Shown piece by piece: positions 1 to 10,774 of a stretch of 64,000 bases of DNA. The position numbers and the translations under genes were made by a program. The stretch is taken from positions 7,992,344 through 8,056,343 of the forward strand of contig OZ007511.1 of NCBI GenBank assembly GCA_963931865.1, given 5' to 3'. The notes beneath the pieces are model-generated. The model ran no database searches and was not told the origin of the DNA. It was given only the letters and a program-made list of their open reading frames with translations. Every line of letters starts with the position of its first letter. Position 1 is the stretch's first letter. This DNA comes from Axinella damicornis. Its lineage: Eukaryota; Porifera; Demospongiae; Axinellida; Axinellidae.

Positions 1-17
1 CCTCTTCCCCCTCCCAG

Positions 18-99
18 TAAAGTATGGAACGCTGTCGCAGGAACTGAAGTCTGTTCGTACAGCCACAAGCACATTGTCAAGGCAGTTGATTTCTCCCAG
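18..99 (+). CDS. STRAP: STRAP-like WD40 protein, internal exon
   Basis: The window opens with a polypyrimidine tract and CAG. The exon then reads AKVWNAVAG in phase, followed by HKHIVKAVDFSQ, and ends at a GTGGGT donor. This closely matches the third-to-fourth WD40 repeat of STRAP (serine/threonine kinase receptor-associated protein), a seven-blade propeller that works in the SMN complex and in TGF-beta signalling. The exon ends on a complete codon and the next STRAP exon (11519) starts on one, so they join cleanly as [11 protein letters not shown]. That makes the intervening intron about 11.4 kb, far longer than the others in this gene, and it contains exons of another gene on the same strand. 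The 5' exons lie outside the window. Confidence 0.8.
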
Positions 100-352
100 G
101 TGGGTAATACACTGATGAGCAAGTCATGGGAGCAGTGATGACGTCAGGTGGATGAAGGGGGTTGGGGCCCCCAGTTTGTTCAGGAGGTCCTGGTTCAGTC
201 CATCATCTGTTTGTTCTGGGTTCAAGTGCTCCACCATGAGCCCAGACTCCTAACTCCCCCCCCGACATCTACAACTCCCAGGCCTTCCACTATGGTCTAC
301 ACAAACTGTCTAACACTGGGTGGGCCTAAGTAATAATATTACAGTTCCACCA

Positions 353-2689
353 AGACATCCCCATGTGAACTGTACATTGCCCAGTAACGACCATTCCAGC
401 CTTGTCCCCAGGCCCATGTGAACTGTACATTGCCCAGTAACGACCATTCCAGCCTTGTCCCCAGGCCCATGTGAACTGTACATTGCCTAGTAACGACCAT
501 TCCAGCCTTGTCCCCAGGCCCATGTGAACTGTACATTGCCTAGTAACGACCATTCCAGCCTTGTCCCCAGGCCCATGTGAACTGTACATTGCCTAGTAAC
601 GACCATTCCAGCCTTGTCCTCAGGCCCATGTGAACTGTACATTGCCCAGTAACGACCATTCCAGCCTTGTCCCCAGGCCCATGTGAACTGTACATTGCCC
701 AGTAACGACCATTCCAGCCTTGTCCCCAGGCCCATGTGAACTGTACATTGCCCAGTAACGACCATTCCAGCCTTGTCCCCAGGCCCATGTGAACTGTACA
801 TTACCCAGTAACGACCATTCCAGCCTTGTCCCCAGGCCCATGTGAACTGTACATTGCCCAGTAACGACCATTCAAGCCTTGTCCCCAGGCCCATGTGAAC
901 TGTACATTGCCCAGTAACGACCATTCCAGCCTTGTCCCCAGGCCCATGTGAACTGTACATTGCCCAGTAACGACCATTCCAGCCTTGTCCCCAGGCCCAT
1001 GTGAACTGTACATTGCCCAGTAACGACCATTCAAGCCTTGTCCCCAGGCCCATGTGAACTGTACATTGCCCAGTAACGACCATTCCAGCCTTGTCCCCAG
1101 GCCCATGTGAACTGTACATTGCCCAGTAACGACCATTCCAGCCTTGTCCCCAGGCCCATGTGAACTGTACATTGCCCAGTAACGACCATTCCAGCCTTGT
1201 CCCCAGGCCCATGTGAACTGTACATTGCCCAGTAACGACCATTCCAGCCTTGTCCCCAGGCCCATGTGAACTGTACATTGCCCAGTAACGACCATTCCAG
1301 CCTTGTCCCCAGGCCCATGTGAACTGTACATTGCCTAGTAACGACCATTCCAGCCTTGTCCCCAGGCCCATGTGAACTGTACATTGCCCAGTAACGACCA
1401 TTCCAGCCTTGTCCCCAGGCCCATGTGAACTGTACATTGCCTAGTAACGACCATTCCAGCCTTGTCCCCAGGCCCATGTGAACTGTACATTGCCTAGTAA
1501 CGACCATTCCAGCCTTGTCCCCAGGCCCATGTGAACTGTACATTGCCCAGTAACGACCATTCCAGCCTTGTCCCCAGGCCCATGTGAACTGTACATTGCC
1601 CAGTAACGACCATTCAAGCCTTGTCCCCAGGCCCATGTGAACTGTACATTGCCCAGTAACGACCATTCCAGCCTTGTCCCCAGGCCCATGTGAACTGTGC
1701 ATTGCCCAGTAACGACCATTCCAGCCTTGTCCCCAGGCCCATGTGAACTGTACATTGCCCAGTAACGACCATTCCAGCCTTGTCCCCAGGCCCATGTGAA
1801 CTGTACATTGCCTAGTAACGACCATTCCAGCCTTGTCCCCAGGCCCATGTGAACTGTACATTGCCTAGTAACGACCATTCCAGCCTTGTCCCCAGGCCCA
1901 TGTGAACTGTACATTGCCCAGTAACGACCATTCCAGCCTTGTCCCCAGGCCCATGTGAACTGTACATTGCCCAGTAACGACCATTCAAGCCTTGTCCCCA
2001 GGCCCATGTGAACTGTACATTGCCTATACTATAGTAACGACCATTCCAGCCTTGTCCCCAGGCCCATGTGAACTGTACATTGCCCAGTAACGACCATTCC
2101 AGCCTTGTCCCCAGGCCCATGTGAACTGTACATTGCCCAGTAACGACCATTCCAGCCTTGTCCCCAGGCCCATGTGAACTGTACATTGCCTAGTAACGAC
2201 CATTCCAGCCTTGTCCCCAGGCCCATGTGAACTGTACATTGCCTAATAACGACCATTCCAGCCTTGTCCCCAAGCCCATGTGAACTGTACATTGCCCAGT
2301 AACGACCATTCCAGCCTTGTCCCCAGGCCCATGTGAACTGTACATTGCCCAGTAACGACCATTCCAGCCTTGTCCCCAGGCCCATGTGAACTGTACATTG
2401 CCCAGTAACGACCATTCCAGCCTTGTCCCCAGGCCCATGTGAACTGTACATTGCCCAGTAATGACCATTCCAGCCTTGTCCCCAGGCCCATGTGAACTGT
2501 ACATTCCCCAGTAACGACCATTCCAGCCTTGTCCCCAGGCCCATGTGAACTGTGCATTGCCCAGTAACGACCATTCCAGCCTTGTCCCCAGGCCCATGTG
2601 AACTGTACATTGCCCAGTAACGACCATTCCAGCCTTGTCCCCAGGCCCATGTGAACTGTACATTGCCCAGTAACGACCATTCCAGCCTT

Positions 2690-2693
<4 letters not shown>
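353..2693. repeat. 53-bp minisatellite, about 44 copies
   Basis: The unit begins GCCCATGTGAACTGTACATT and ends TTGTCCCCAG, period 53 bp. Copies are nearly identical; recurrent variants are CCAG/CTAG before TAACGACC and C/A at CATTCCAGCC. One copy near 2023 has an extra CTATA insertion. Because 53 is not a multiple of three and the unit lacks stops on the minus strand, it produces long spurious minus-strand reading frames. It lies in the large STRAP intron. Confidence 0.97.

Positions 2694-2733
<40 letters not shown>
2694..2733. repeat. Poly-C run of about 40 nt
   Basis: An uninterrupted cytosine run directly abuts the last minisatellite unit, growing out of its CCCC. It can form a G-quadruplex on the other strand and is a likely place for assembly length error. 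Confidence 0.9.
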
Positions 2734-2734
<1 letters not shown>

Positions 2735-2783
2735 TAGATGATGCTGGGAAAAGATGAGTGGGATGTGCGTGCTTGCGTGTGTT

Positions 2784-2830
<47 letters not shown>

Positions 2831-2850
2831 AGTATGTATGTGTGTTGTAC
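2784..2850. repeat. (GT)n microsatellite
   Basis: Dinucleotide repeat starting about 50 bp after the poly-C run, with minor interruptions. Confidence 0.9.
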
Positions 2851-3032
2851 GGAGCAGCTGATCGAGGTGGATTGAGAACAAACAGAGAGGGGCAAACCAC
2901 TACATGTGTGTGGACCAAGTTGATCTTCCTAAAGCTTAGACTATCCAAGGATGAAGTACAGTATGTATGTTGATTGGATGACAATTAATTCACATGGGCT
3001 TACCAATGTCCCCTACCTCCCTCCCCTCCCAG

Positions 3033-3126
3033 TCCCCTCACGTCAGTGATGAAGCCCTGGTGCTGCTAGCAGACGTCATGGCAGTGTTGGCCGACACCAT
3101 CTCCTGCACGGCCAAGACCAGCCCAG
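3033..3126 (+). CDS. Unidentified gene X, exon 1 seen
   Basis: A CCTCCCCTCCCAG acceptor is followed by an open frame SPHVSDEALVLLADVMAVLA and DTISCTAKTSP, ending at a GTGGAC donor in phase 1. The product looks helical (HEAT/ARM-like composition). It does not join in phase with the next exon I recognise (5415), so at least one exon must lie between them, possibly inside the N gap at 3994-4193. Same strand as, and inside, the large STRAP intron. Confidence 0.45.
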
Positions 3127-3539
3127 GTGGACACACAACAAGTATGCAATCTCTCTTGATCAGGAACCTACCAAATCTCAGCTGATGAGTAGCGCTGGGC
3201 AATAATCTTATGATGTCCGGACTCCGGATATATATGTTCTGCAAGTCACAGATGTGTGATGGCAATACTTTTGTCAAGTGTTGGAAAGTAGCTCGAGGTG
3301 GCATATTGTCCCTCTAATTATAAACCCTCTCTGGTACCGGTGCTTTTTGCTTGTTGATTCAAAGTAGTACGTGTCTGGCCTCAAACCCAGGTTCGAGGCT
3401 AAGGTGTGTCACAAGATTGTATATGGACGGCTGCTCCTCTATCTCTTTATGGACTCTGCTAGCTATTGCCTTGTCGAACTCCCTGCATTCAATTACTACT
3501 CGTATATATGAATCTCAGTGTACATTTATGGCCGGCTGT

Positions 3540-3765
3540 GCACAACTGTGTAGCAAATGGCCAGCTGTGCAGTATATGGCCCAACTGTGTAGCAAATGGC
3601 CAGCTGCGCAGTATAGGGCCAACTGTGTAGCAAATGGCCAGCTGTGCAGTATATGGCCAACTGTGTAGCAAATGGCCAGCTGCGCAGTATAGGGCCAACT
3701 GTGTAGCAAATGGCCAGCTGTGCAGTATATGGCCAACTGTGTAGCAAATGGCCAGCTGTGAAGTA
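3540..3765. repeat. 37-38 bp tandem repeat, about 6 copies
   Basis: Repeats of the word AACTGTGTAGCAAATGGCCA followed by GCTGTGCAGTATATGGCC or the variant GCTGCGCAGTATAGGGCC; the two variants alternate in part. Confidence 0.92.
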
Positions 3766-3993
3766 TATTGGCCTGGAGGCTGCATCATGATGCCCAACAG
3801 TCATGTTTCCAGTTTTGCTGTGGCCCTGCCCACCATTGAAAGCAAAAGGGAAGGGTGTTTGATCTATACATACCCCAGGAATATACCAACCCCCCCGCTA
3901 ATATGAGTAGAACGACAAGGGGGCCTTTTTGTCAGCTGAGACTATGTTCAAAAGTCACGTATATATATCGAGCTCCTTATACATAGTTACAGC

Positions 3994-4193
3994 NNNNNNN
4001 NNNNNNNNNNNNNNNNNNNNNNNNNNNNNNNNNNNNNNNNNNNNNNNNNNNNNNNNNNNNNNNNNNNNNNNNNNNNNNNNNNNNNNNNNNNNNNNNNNNN
4101 NNNNNNNNNNNNNNNNNNNNNNNNNNNNNNNNNNNNNNNNNNNNNNNNNNNNNNNNNNNNNNNNNNNNNNNNNNNNNNNNNNNNNNNNNNNNN
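3994..4193. other. Assembly gap (200 N)
   Basis: Exactly 200 unknown bases, a conventional scaffold-gap size, so the true distance is unknown. It falls within the interval where the exon order of gene X and STRAP is puzzling. Confidence 0.99.
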
Positions 4194-4279
4194 CGGCCAG
4201 TCACTCACTGATACCTATATAGGCATCAGTTACCGGGAGTCACGTACGACGGGAGTCTATGCCACCAGTACCCTTCAGA

Positions 4280-4765
4280 GTCCGCGAACGCTGCGTTCGC
4301 TTCGAAGAGTTCGCGCAAACACTGCGTTCGCAGAGTTCGCGAACGCGGAGTTCGCGAACGCGGAGTTCGCGAACGCGGAGTTCCCGAACGCGGAGTTCGC
4401 GAACGCGGACGCGGAGTTCCCGAACGCGGAGTTCGCGAACGCGGACGCGGAGTTCCCGAACGCGGAGTTCGCGAACGCGGAGTTCGCGAACGCGGTGTTC
4501 GCGAACGCGGAGTTCGCGAACGCGGAGTTCGCGAACGCGGAGTTCGCGAACGCGGAGTTCGCGAATGCAGAGTTTGCGAACGCAGAGTTCGCGAACACTG
4601 CGTTCGCAGAGTTCAGAGTTCGCGAATGCAGCGACCATTCAGAGTTCGCGAATGCAGCATTCGCAGAGTTCACAGAGTTCGCGAACGCAGCATTTGCAGA
4701 CCGTTCAGAGTTCGCGAACGCAGCGTTCAGGTTCGCAGACCACACAGATCAGTGTTCGTGAACGC
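4280..4765. repeat. 15-bp TTCGCGAA array
   Basis: Tandem GAGTTCGCGAACGCG units with shortened and diverged copies toward the right side (TTCAGAGTTCGCGAATGCAG). Each unit contains the palindrome TTCGCGAA, and the array is CpG-rich. It reads open in several frames on both strands because of its composition, not because it is coding. A second cluster of the same motif lies at 5185-5265. Confidence 0.92.
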
Positions 4766-4779
4766 GGTTGATTGGCGTA

Positions 4780-5140
4780 TATAGTGGGATAACATCTTGA
4801 CTGGGAGCCCAGCTAGGCGGAGGTGCCGCAGGTTCAATCCCCAGAAGTGGCGTTTGTTTTTCTGATGGGGGAAATGCATGTCTGTGTGTACGGCCTGTGT
4901 GGGCTTTGGTGTGCACACAGCATTGTTTGGCCTCATCCAGTCAGGCAGCGTTACGGAGGGGTTCAAACCGTGTTGGAGGACTGGTCCAAGTGCTCGCCTT
5001 GAAACCATCCATTTACTGAACAATTATATTTGTAACCCTTGTTTGCTTTGCCTTTGGTTTTTTTTTTGTTGTTGTTGTTGTTGTTGTTGTTTTTTTTTTC
5101 TTGTATGTACACCCTTTTGAATGTAATGTGCTGGTCAAAT
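4780..5140 (+). mobile_element. Possible tRNA-derived SINE inside the TTCGCGAA array
   Basis: A segment between the two array parts contains GGTTCAATCCCC near 4830, matching the RNA polymerase III B-box consensus, preceded by a weak A-box-like stretch. It ends in a T-rich/(GTT)n tract at 5058-5100 like a SINE tail. I see no clear target-site duplication. A mutated tRNA-like head is inference only; it is not a functional tRNA. Confidence 0.3.
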
Positions 5141-5184
5141 TTATTAGCTGTGTGTACTTTTTGTGGTTGAAATATGTTTTGCGT

Positions 5185-5268
5185 GTTCGAACGCAAACCG
5201 TTCAGAATTCGCGAACGCAGTGTTTGCAGACCGTTCAGAGTTCGCGACCGCTGCGTTCGCAACTATTC
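5185..5268. repeat. Second TTCGCGAA cluster
   Basis: Diverged units such as TTCAGAATTCGCGAACGCAG and TTCAGAGTTCGCGACCGC resume the 15-bp array after about 0.4 kb, which suggests insertion into a once continuous array. Confidence 0.8.
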
Positions 5269-5414
5269 AGATCACTTCCTGTCTTGGGACTGACTACAGA
5301 ACTCTGATTGGCCAAATCTTAGCCGAACATAATCAGTGTGGATAATGTTATTAATAGTGTGCATTATATGCATATCATCTGGGAGTTACAGTGTAATTCA
5401 CCATCTGTTTTCAG

Positions 5415-5501
5415 AGTTCTGAAGGCATGAGGGGCGGAGGAGCGTTCCCCTGGGAGGAAGCCCTCACTGACAACCTCCTCAACTTCGCTGGGACACCCAA
5501 A
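5415..5501 (+). CDS. Gene X exon, TBC1D32/BROMI-like block
   Basis: A TTTTCAG acceptor, 29 codons in phase 0, and a GTGAGG donor. The translation includes PWEEALTDNLLNFAGTPK. From memory, TBC1D32 (protein broad-minded, a ciliary and Hedgehog-pathway factor) has a conserved W..xLADNLLNFA.TPKG block at an exon boundary, which is the basis for the suggestion. Later exons of the same gene do not give me a second convincing match, so the identity is tentative. Confidence 0.5.
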
Positions 5502-6245
5502 GTGAGGAAGTGTGGTACCTTCGGGGTTTCATACAGAAGGGGATGATCCCCCTCCCCCAGTAAGAGTCTCCCCACCCCCAGAATTTAAGGGGTGGAATTA
5601 GCATGTGGTGGTTATGAACTCAAGTGATTTGATCTTAGTGTAGCCATTTAAAAAAAAAAAACATTTGTGGGCGGCACACCCCCAGACCCCCAAAGAACAG
5701 GTGTGCTTCACATGCCGTCCGTGTTACACACTTCAGTTTACTATCCCATAAAGTCTCCACCCCCCCAGCAAAAATATCTGTTTGAAACCCTGCCATTTCA
5801 GCATCAGCCCAAATTCTACGTTTAACATCACATAAAAAGCGGCAGGAAAAAGGGATGTGAAAAAGGGTGAGGAAAGGAGGGAATGAGAATAATATACAGG
5901 TGTACTATATGCCGAAAGATTTTTTGCAAACCGTGCACCTCCCAAAGCTCAGTTGCGAGCTCCACTCTCTCCCTACAAAGAGTGGTTTCAACCCTCATTT
6001 ATATAGCGGCAGACAGGCACTATGGCAGTGTGCCTTTACGATCAATCCCCACAGGCCTGCAAGCCTGTCCGCAGGGTACCGACGTGGCTGACAACAGCTT
6101 TGATAGAGTGGAATGCACTGCACACCATCCTGGCTCCAGGGGGTGGCTTTGTCACACTGCCCCTGTTGAGACCTTGCAGTTGCCACTTTCCACCAGAGTG
6201 ACCGCTATATAAATGAAGGTCGAAACTGGTCCAGGCTGTTTGCAG

Positions 6246-6269
6246 GCGCTCTTGACTGACCTTTGGGAG
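6246..6269 (+). CDS. Possible micro-exon of gene X
   Basis: TTTGCAG acceptor, eight codons reading ALLTDLWE, and a GAG-GTGATT donor. The residues fit a block downstream of the LLNFA.TPK motif in BROMI-type proteins, but 24 bp is too short to rely on. Confidence 0.2.
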
Positions 6270-7376
6270 GTGATTTGCAAAAAAACATTCGACCTCCTAC
6301 CTGGAAGGTTTTTTTTACACACTACAGGTGTTCTATATAGTGAGTTCTTGGAAAGGTGGTCATACGTAGGCGGGAGGGAGGGAGCCCTTGTCTCTGTTGA
6401 GGGGGAAGGGCTGCTTCCTGATATGGCATACCTCCAGTGAGAGCCTGATGTGTAGGCATAAAATTTTGTGAGGGAAGCTCAGTACTTAGAGTTGGCATGT
6501 GGCAGAATACAGGCTCCCTCCCCCTTAGCCTTGTTCCCAGATGCTAGAACAAATTGGTAGGAGCTTCCAACTTTTCCAAGTGCCTGGGAACGAAGCTCAG
6601 TCTCTGTACTCTGGAATCTGTACCGCCAGTTATTGTTAGGTATGTCTGTGCTTCCCTCCAGGGCCTGCTGCTCTTGTAGCAGAGTGGTCTGATGGCAGAC
6701 TGCACAAAGTACATGCATCATAGATACACGCTCAAGTTGCAGGTATGTTGTTTCATGACATTGTAATGATGTCATCATGATGTCACATTAATGTCATGCA
6801 ATGTTATGATGATTTTGGTGAAGGCATAGCAATGATGCTGTACAGCAGTGAACTTTTTGACTCCAGCCTATCTTCACTACCTCCCCCTCTTAGTTTGCAA
6901 GGCCTCATTTTTTGCACTCCCCCTTTGCTAATCTTACGCTGACATGTGATGATGTGATGATGACATTATGAGGATGCGTCCATGGTGACATCACCATGGT
7001 GATGTGATGTTGCCATGATGACATGATGAGCTACATGTACATTTATAGGCTTCTGGTGCACTTCATGCGGCCGTCCGTGCACACGAATATCTCATAGCCT
7101 TAACTGTGTAAAATTATTATGTCTTACCCAAATTCTGTTGAGAGCGCAGAACAAGAGTGGCAGTATAGGACTGCAATACGTATGGTTACATGTGTCTGAT
7201 GTCATCAAACCACAACAACAGTTGACATGGTATTGTCTAGAATGTCGTGAACACACACACACTCACACACACGAAATTGACAAATGAACAAAATGGATCT
7301 ACCTACAGTCAGACAGTCAAATGCTTACACAGATCAATACATACATGTACATTAATCATTATGTTCACAACCACAG

Positions 7377-7548
7377 TCTCTCTCTCACACCCACACCTGG
7401 AATGTTGTACGCCAACAGAATTGTTGATGAGATTGTGTCCTCAACATTCTCTCTCCTCTCCCTGAGCTACTCCACTCCCACCCTCCTGGGACCCGCCCAC
7501 TTCCTTGCCCTCCTCGACCCCAAGGCCTCCTGGTTCAGAAAGTGGATG
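7377..7548 (+). CDS. Gene X exon
   Basis: Open frame including YANRIVDEIVSSTFSLLSLS and LLGPAHFLALLDPKASWFRK, ending on a complete codon at a GTATGT donor. The next exon (7720) begins in the same phase. The composition is a helical repeat protein. I cannot name it with confidence. Confidence 0.55.
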
Positions 7549-7719
7549 GTATGTGTGTATACATGTAGGTTGTCTACACTCGTTGCATATCACCGTGGAA
7601 ACCTACGGATTTCTAGAGAATATAGAGATTTCTTGAGATTACTAGATACCATTTACTGGAGGTTATTAAGGATTACTACAGCTGGATTACTATATATATA
7701 TCTATCCTTCTCTGCTTAG

Positions 7720-7776
7720 CATGGGCAATACAGCCGAACCAAGGTGCTACGTGAGATCAAGGCGAGACCAACATTT
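7720..7776 (+). CDS. Gene X exon
   Basis: CTTAG acceptor, 19 codons (HGQYSRTKVLREIKARPTF), GTGAGT donor, phase 0 on both sides. It joins the previous exon as RKWM-HGQYSR. Confidence 0.55.
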
Positions 7777-8414
7777 GTGAGTTCATTGTTATGATCCGTA
7801 TAACAGTTAAGGTAAGATTTCCAGACAGTAGGTAATTTCTGTACATGGCATTTTATGGCCCTTGCTCCTTTAGGGATTTTTGGTAAGTGCACAGGCAAAT
7901 ACCCCGTCTTCAAACTTTCCAACGCCGTACTGTTATTAGCGAAAACTGTTGTTGGAGAACAAATCTGGGGCCGTGTCCAGAAATCCCCAACCATCAACCA
8001 ATCCCCACCGTTAGCAGTTTATCCCTAGGCTATGTATGATCTGGAAAACTCATAGGTACGTAACCCTGCCTTTGTTGTAGCTATGCAGCATATGATAGCT
8101 CTTTGCTACTACGTAAGCACTATGATGACCTAGAGATGTTATCTGGGTACATGCGTATAAAATCTTTAGATGGGGACTAGGAATTCAATGCTGTTACTGC
8201 ATGTACGTAGGTACAGGTCGAATCATGCAAACAGCAGTGCAATAGGTGAGGTCAATGATATGTACTGTGTGCACATACTCAAAGCGTGACGTATACGGTA
8301 AAACAAAATATCATTGCACCTCTAGTACCCAGAGTGTATGCATGTTTGCTGATAGTGGGACGTTCAAGTGATGTGTAATCCAGCTAATGTGATTTTTCTG
8401 GTTGATATTTGCAG

Positions 8415-8496
8415 CTACAAGGTGTGGTCTTGCATATTCTTGGGTTCAAGGTCAAGAGCAGGGTGAAGTTCAGGAGGCCGCAGCCTGCAAATTCGG
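8415..8496 (+). CDS. Gene X exon
   Basis: TTTGCAG acceptor, frame LQGVVLHILGFKVKSRVKF and on to PANS, ending in phase 1 at a GTGAGC donor. The leftover G pairs with GC at the start of the next exon to give Gly, so phases agree. Confidence 0.5.
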
Positions 8497-8650
8497 GTGA
8501 GCACTTTTGATAACTGTACACTCCATGTCTTGCACACAATCTGGCCCATCACCGCACTACACTGCCTCATTCCAAAAGCTCTCCCGCAAGCGGCCAAATA
8601 TTGAAAAGCTGCGCAATGGCCTGGGCAGAAGGCTGACTACCTGGTGTAGT

Positions 8651-8919
8651 ACCGTAGTCGCGCGTTATTAGGCGCATCTCACTTATAGGCGCATATTCGC
8701 TGTTAGGCGCAGGTTCAACTCTCGTCCCAGGTAAGCGTTGCAGTCTTCTTCCAGAAACTCTGTAATCCTTCCGGGTGGAAAACAGCTATATTCGAATTGA
8801 AGCGCGCTTCCTATTCGAGGAATGTCATTATTATTATATGTGTTATTAGGCGCATCTCTCTTATATTTCCTTCCTGTGGAGTTATAGGCGCATGCGCCTA
8901 ATAACGCGCGACTACAGTA
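8651..8919. mobile_element. MITE-like element, ACCGTAGTCGCGCG termini
   Basis: Imperfect terminal inverted repeats: the left end reads ACCGTAGTCGCGCGTTATTA and the right end is the complement of GCCTAATAACGCGCGACTAC. Internal copies of TTAGGCGCAT repeat the theme. About 270 bp, no coding capacity, located in a gene X intron. Confidence 0.75.
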
Positions 8920-8982
8920 TATAGATGTAGTACAGGTGTGGTTGGTGTAGAAGGTATAATACAGGTGTAGTAGGTGTAGTAC

Positions 8983-9030
8983 TAGCCTCGTTCCCAGGCC
9001 CGAGACGGCGAGGAGCTGGGAATGAGGCTA
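8983..9030. mobile_element. Foldback element with TAGCCTCGTTCCC ends
   Basis: A 48-bp near-palindrome with ends TAGCCTCGTTCCCAG and CTGGGAATGAGGCTA. It is flanked on both sides by GTGTAGTAC, a 9-bp direct repeat. The flank lies in a GTGTAGTA-rich tandem region, so this target duplication alone is weaker evidence than the one at 56159. Confidence 0.75.
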
Positions 9031-9412
9031 GTGTAGTACAGGTGCAGTATGTATAGTAGGATAGTAGGTGTAGTACAGGTGCGGTAAGTGTAGTAGGATA
9101 GTAGGTGTAGTACAGGTGCAGTAAGTGTAGTAGGATAGTAGGTGTAGTACAGGTGCAGTAAGTGTAGTAGGATAGTAGGTATAGTACAGGTGCAGTAAGT
9201 GTAGTAGGATAGTAGGTGTAGTACAGGTGCAGTAAGTGTAGTAGGATAGTAGGTATAGTACAGGTGCAGTAAGTGTAGTAGGATAGTAGGTGTAGTACAG
9301 GTGCAGTAAGTGTAGTAGGATAGTAGGTATAGTACAGGTGCAGTAAGTGTAGTAGAATAGTAGATTGTAGTAGGTATAGTACAGGTGCAGTAAGTGTAGT
9401 AGGATAGTAGAT
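9031..9412. repeat. 37-bp tandem repeat, about 9-10 copies
   Basis: Unit built from GTACAGGTGCAGTAAGTGTA and GTAGGATAGTAGGT(G/A)TA, period 37 bp. Copies alternate between GGTGTA and GGTATA variants, suggesting a two-unit higher-order repeat. Confidence 0.9.
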
Positions 9413-9618
9413 GCAAGGATTCTGCCAAACTGGAGGGTTGAAGTCTCAGGTTTGGTGAGATCATCCCAAGTATGTAAGGGGCCTGGTTGCTAGATGTTAC
9501 ATAGCTCCTCTGATTGTCACTCAATCTGTGCGGTGCAGATTGAGTGACAACTGCCGGTACAGATTGAATGACGGCTGTTGGTGCAGATTGAGTGACAGTG
9601 GTGATTGTTTCACTGCAG

Positions 9619-9734
9619 GCTACTACGATGAGCGTGCTCTCAACTACGTTCACTTTGTTCACTCCTTGTGTCTGATGGAGAGACTTCTGCTGTACGAGGG
9701 AGGGAGGCAGCTCTTCCCTCTGAAGCTACCCGGG

Positions 9735-9738
<4 letters not shown>
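9619..9738 (+). CDS. Gene X exon with donor in a (GT)n tract
   Basis: CACTGCAG acceptor, frame YYDERALNYVHFVHSLCLME then RLLLYEGGRQLFPLKLPG. The 3' end runs straight into the (GT)n tract. Splicing at the first GT leaves two bases and produces a stop in the next exon. Splicing one GT later (after 9738) leaves one base and keeps the next exon open. I therefore place the end at 9738. Confidence 0.6.
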
Positions 9739-9803
<65 letters not shown>

Positions 9804-9810
9804 TGGGTGT

Positions 9811-9865
<55 letters not shown>

Positions 9866-9905
9866 GTGTGTGTCAAAGTTTTGTTGTGTAAGTGTAGTGC
9901 ATGTG
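9737..9905. repeat. (GT)n microsatellite of about 130 nt
   Basis: Long GT run with a few TATG and GGGTGT interruptions. It forms the 5' splice site region of the preceding exon. Confidence 0.93.
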
Positions 9906-10089
9906 TGTGAGTGTGTATGGTCAGGCATCCAGCAAGGTTTAGGGTTAGTACCTTTTATTGCAGGTGGTTGTTGTATTGAGTACATGTTAGAGTGAGTGTT
10001 TATGGGTGGCATTGGGGACGTGAGAAGGGGATTGTCATGGATGGGAGAGAAGGTGAAGTCTATCTGTGTATGTGTGTTCTGATCCACAG

Positions 10090-10277
10090 GCAAGGTGACG
10101 GTGACTGATTTTCTCGTGCACATACTACATGTGATGTACTCTATCAGTTCACCCACCACTGGTGCAACAGCTACCCTGACAACCGAGCAAAGGACCTTTG
10201 ACCCCATGCTGCTTATTGCCCACCTGTTGAAAGAAGTGGCTTCAGGCAACGCCCTGTGCAGACAGACCCTCTGCAAC
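10090..10277 (+). CDS. Gene X exon
   Basis: CCACAG acceptor, then KVTVTDFLVHILHVMYSISS, a Thr-rich linker, FDPMLLIAHLLKEVASGNAL and CRQTLCN, with a GTGAGC donor. Two bases plus 62 codons, ending in phase 0. Amphipathic helix pattern, consistent with HEAT/ARM repeats. Confidence 0.62.
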
Positions 10278-10574
10278 GTGAGCTACCTGTGCGATCAAAT
10301 GTAGTCTAGTCTAGCGAGCTATAATCACTGCTGGAAGTGAGAGAAAGTAGATTGCAGCTTTGTATACCAGTATGTACCATCTGTACTTGAGAATCAGCTA
10401 CTACATGGGATTGGTCACGTTTCCGTATGAAATGCAGTGGGTATGCAATGCAGCAATAACAATCTTCTGTTGTACGTCGTGTATGCTGAATATGGGCAGG
10501 ATTCGTGCCATGAGGAACATTGTGTGTAATGATATATTGGCCCTCAACCTGTGTGGTGTGTATGTCTCTCACAG

Positions 10575-10631
10575 GATGTCTTCATCTCGGCTCTGACAGC
10601 TGCACTGAAGTGTGCCATGGGTTCCACCACA
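10575..10631 (+). CDS. Gene X exon
   Basis: CTCACAG acceptor, 19 codons DVFISALTAALKCAMGSTT, GTGAGT donor, phase 0 both ends. It continues the helical protein of the preceding exon. Confidence 0.55.
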
Positions 10632-10774
10632 GTGAGTTTGTGATGGTCGTACGTAGTCCCCCCCCCCCCCCCCCCCCCCAGGCCCGAGGCTGCTAGCTAC
10701 CTCAGTAATGCACACTTCTGCAATGTACATTGTGGAACCCTCAATAGCAAGTCATTGCCCTGTACACCAGATAA

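Noticed and set aside
326..2984. Long minus-strand reading frames repeating VQFTWAWGQGWNGR-type peptides
   Set aside because: They are the 53-bp minisatellite read in three frames; every frame shows the same cyclic peptide, so there is no coding selection.
4240..4771. ORFs rich in SRTRSSRTR or FANAEFANAE
   Set aside because: They are products of the 15-bp array, open on both strands because of composition.
4800..4850. tRNA gene
   Set aside because: A B-box-like GGTTCAATCCCC is present, but I could not fold acceptor, D and anticodon arms; at most a SINE head.
5733..6212. Overlapping ORFs near 5.9-6.2 kb as gene X exons
   Set aside because: No phase-compatible splice sites and no continuation of the helical repeat pattern.
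9640..9995. Cys-Val and Thr-His repeat ORFs around (GT)n tracts
   Set aside because: Microsatellite translation; only the exon ending at about 9738 is credible.
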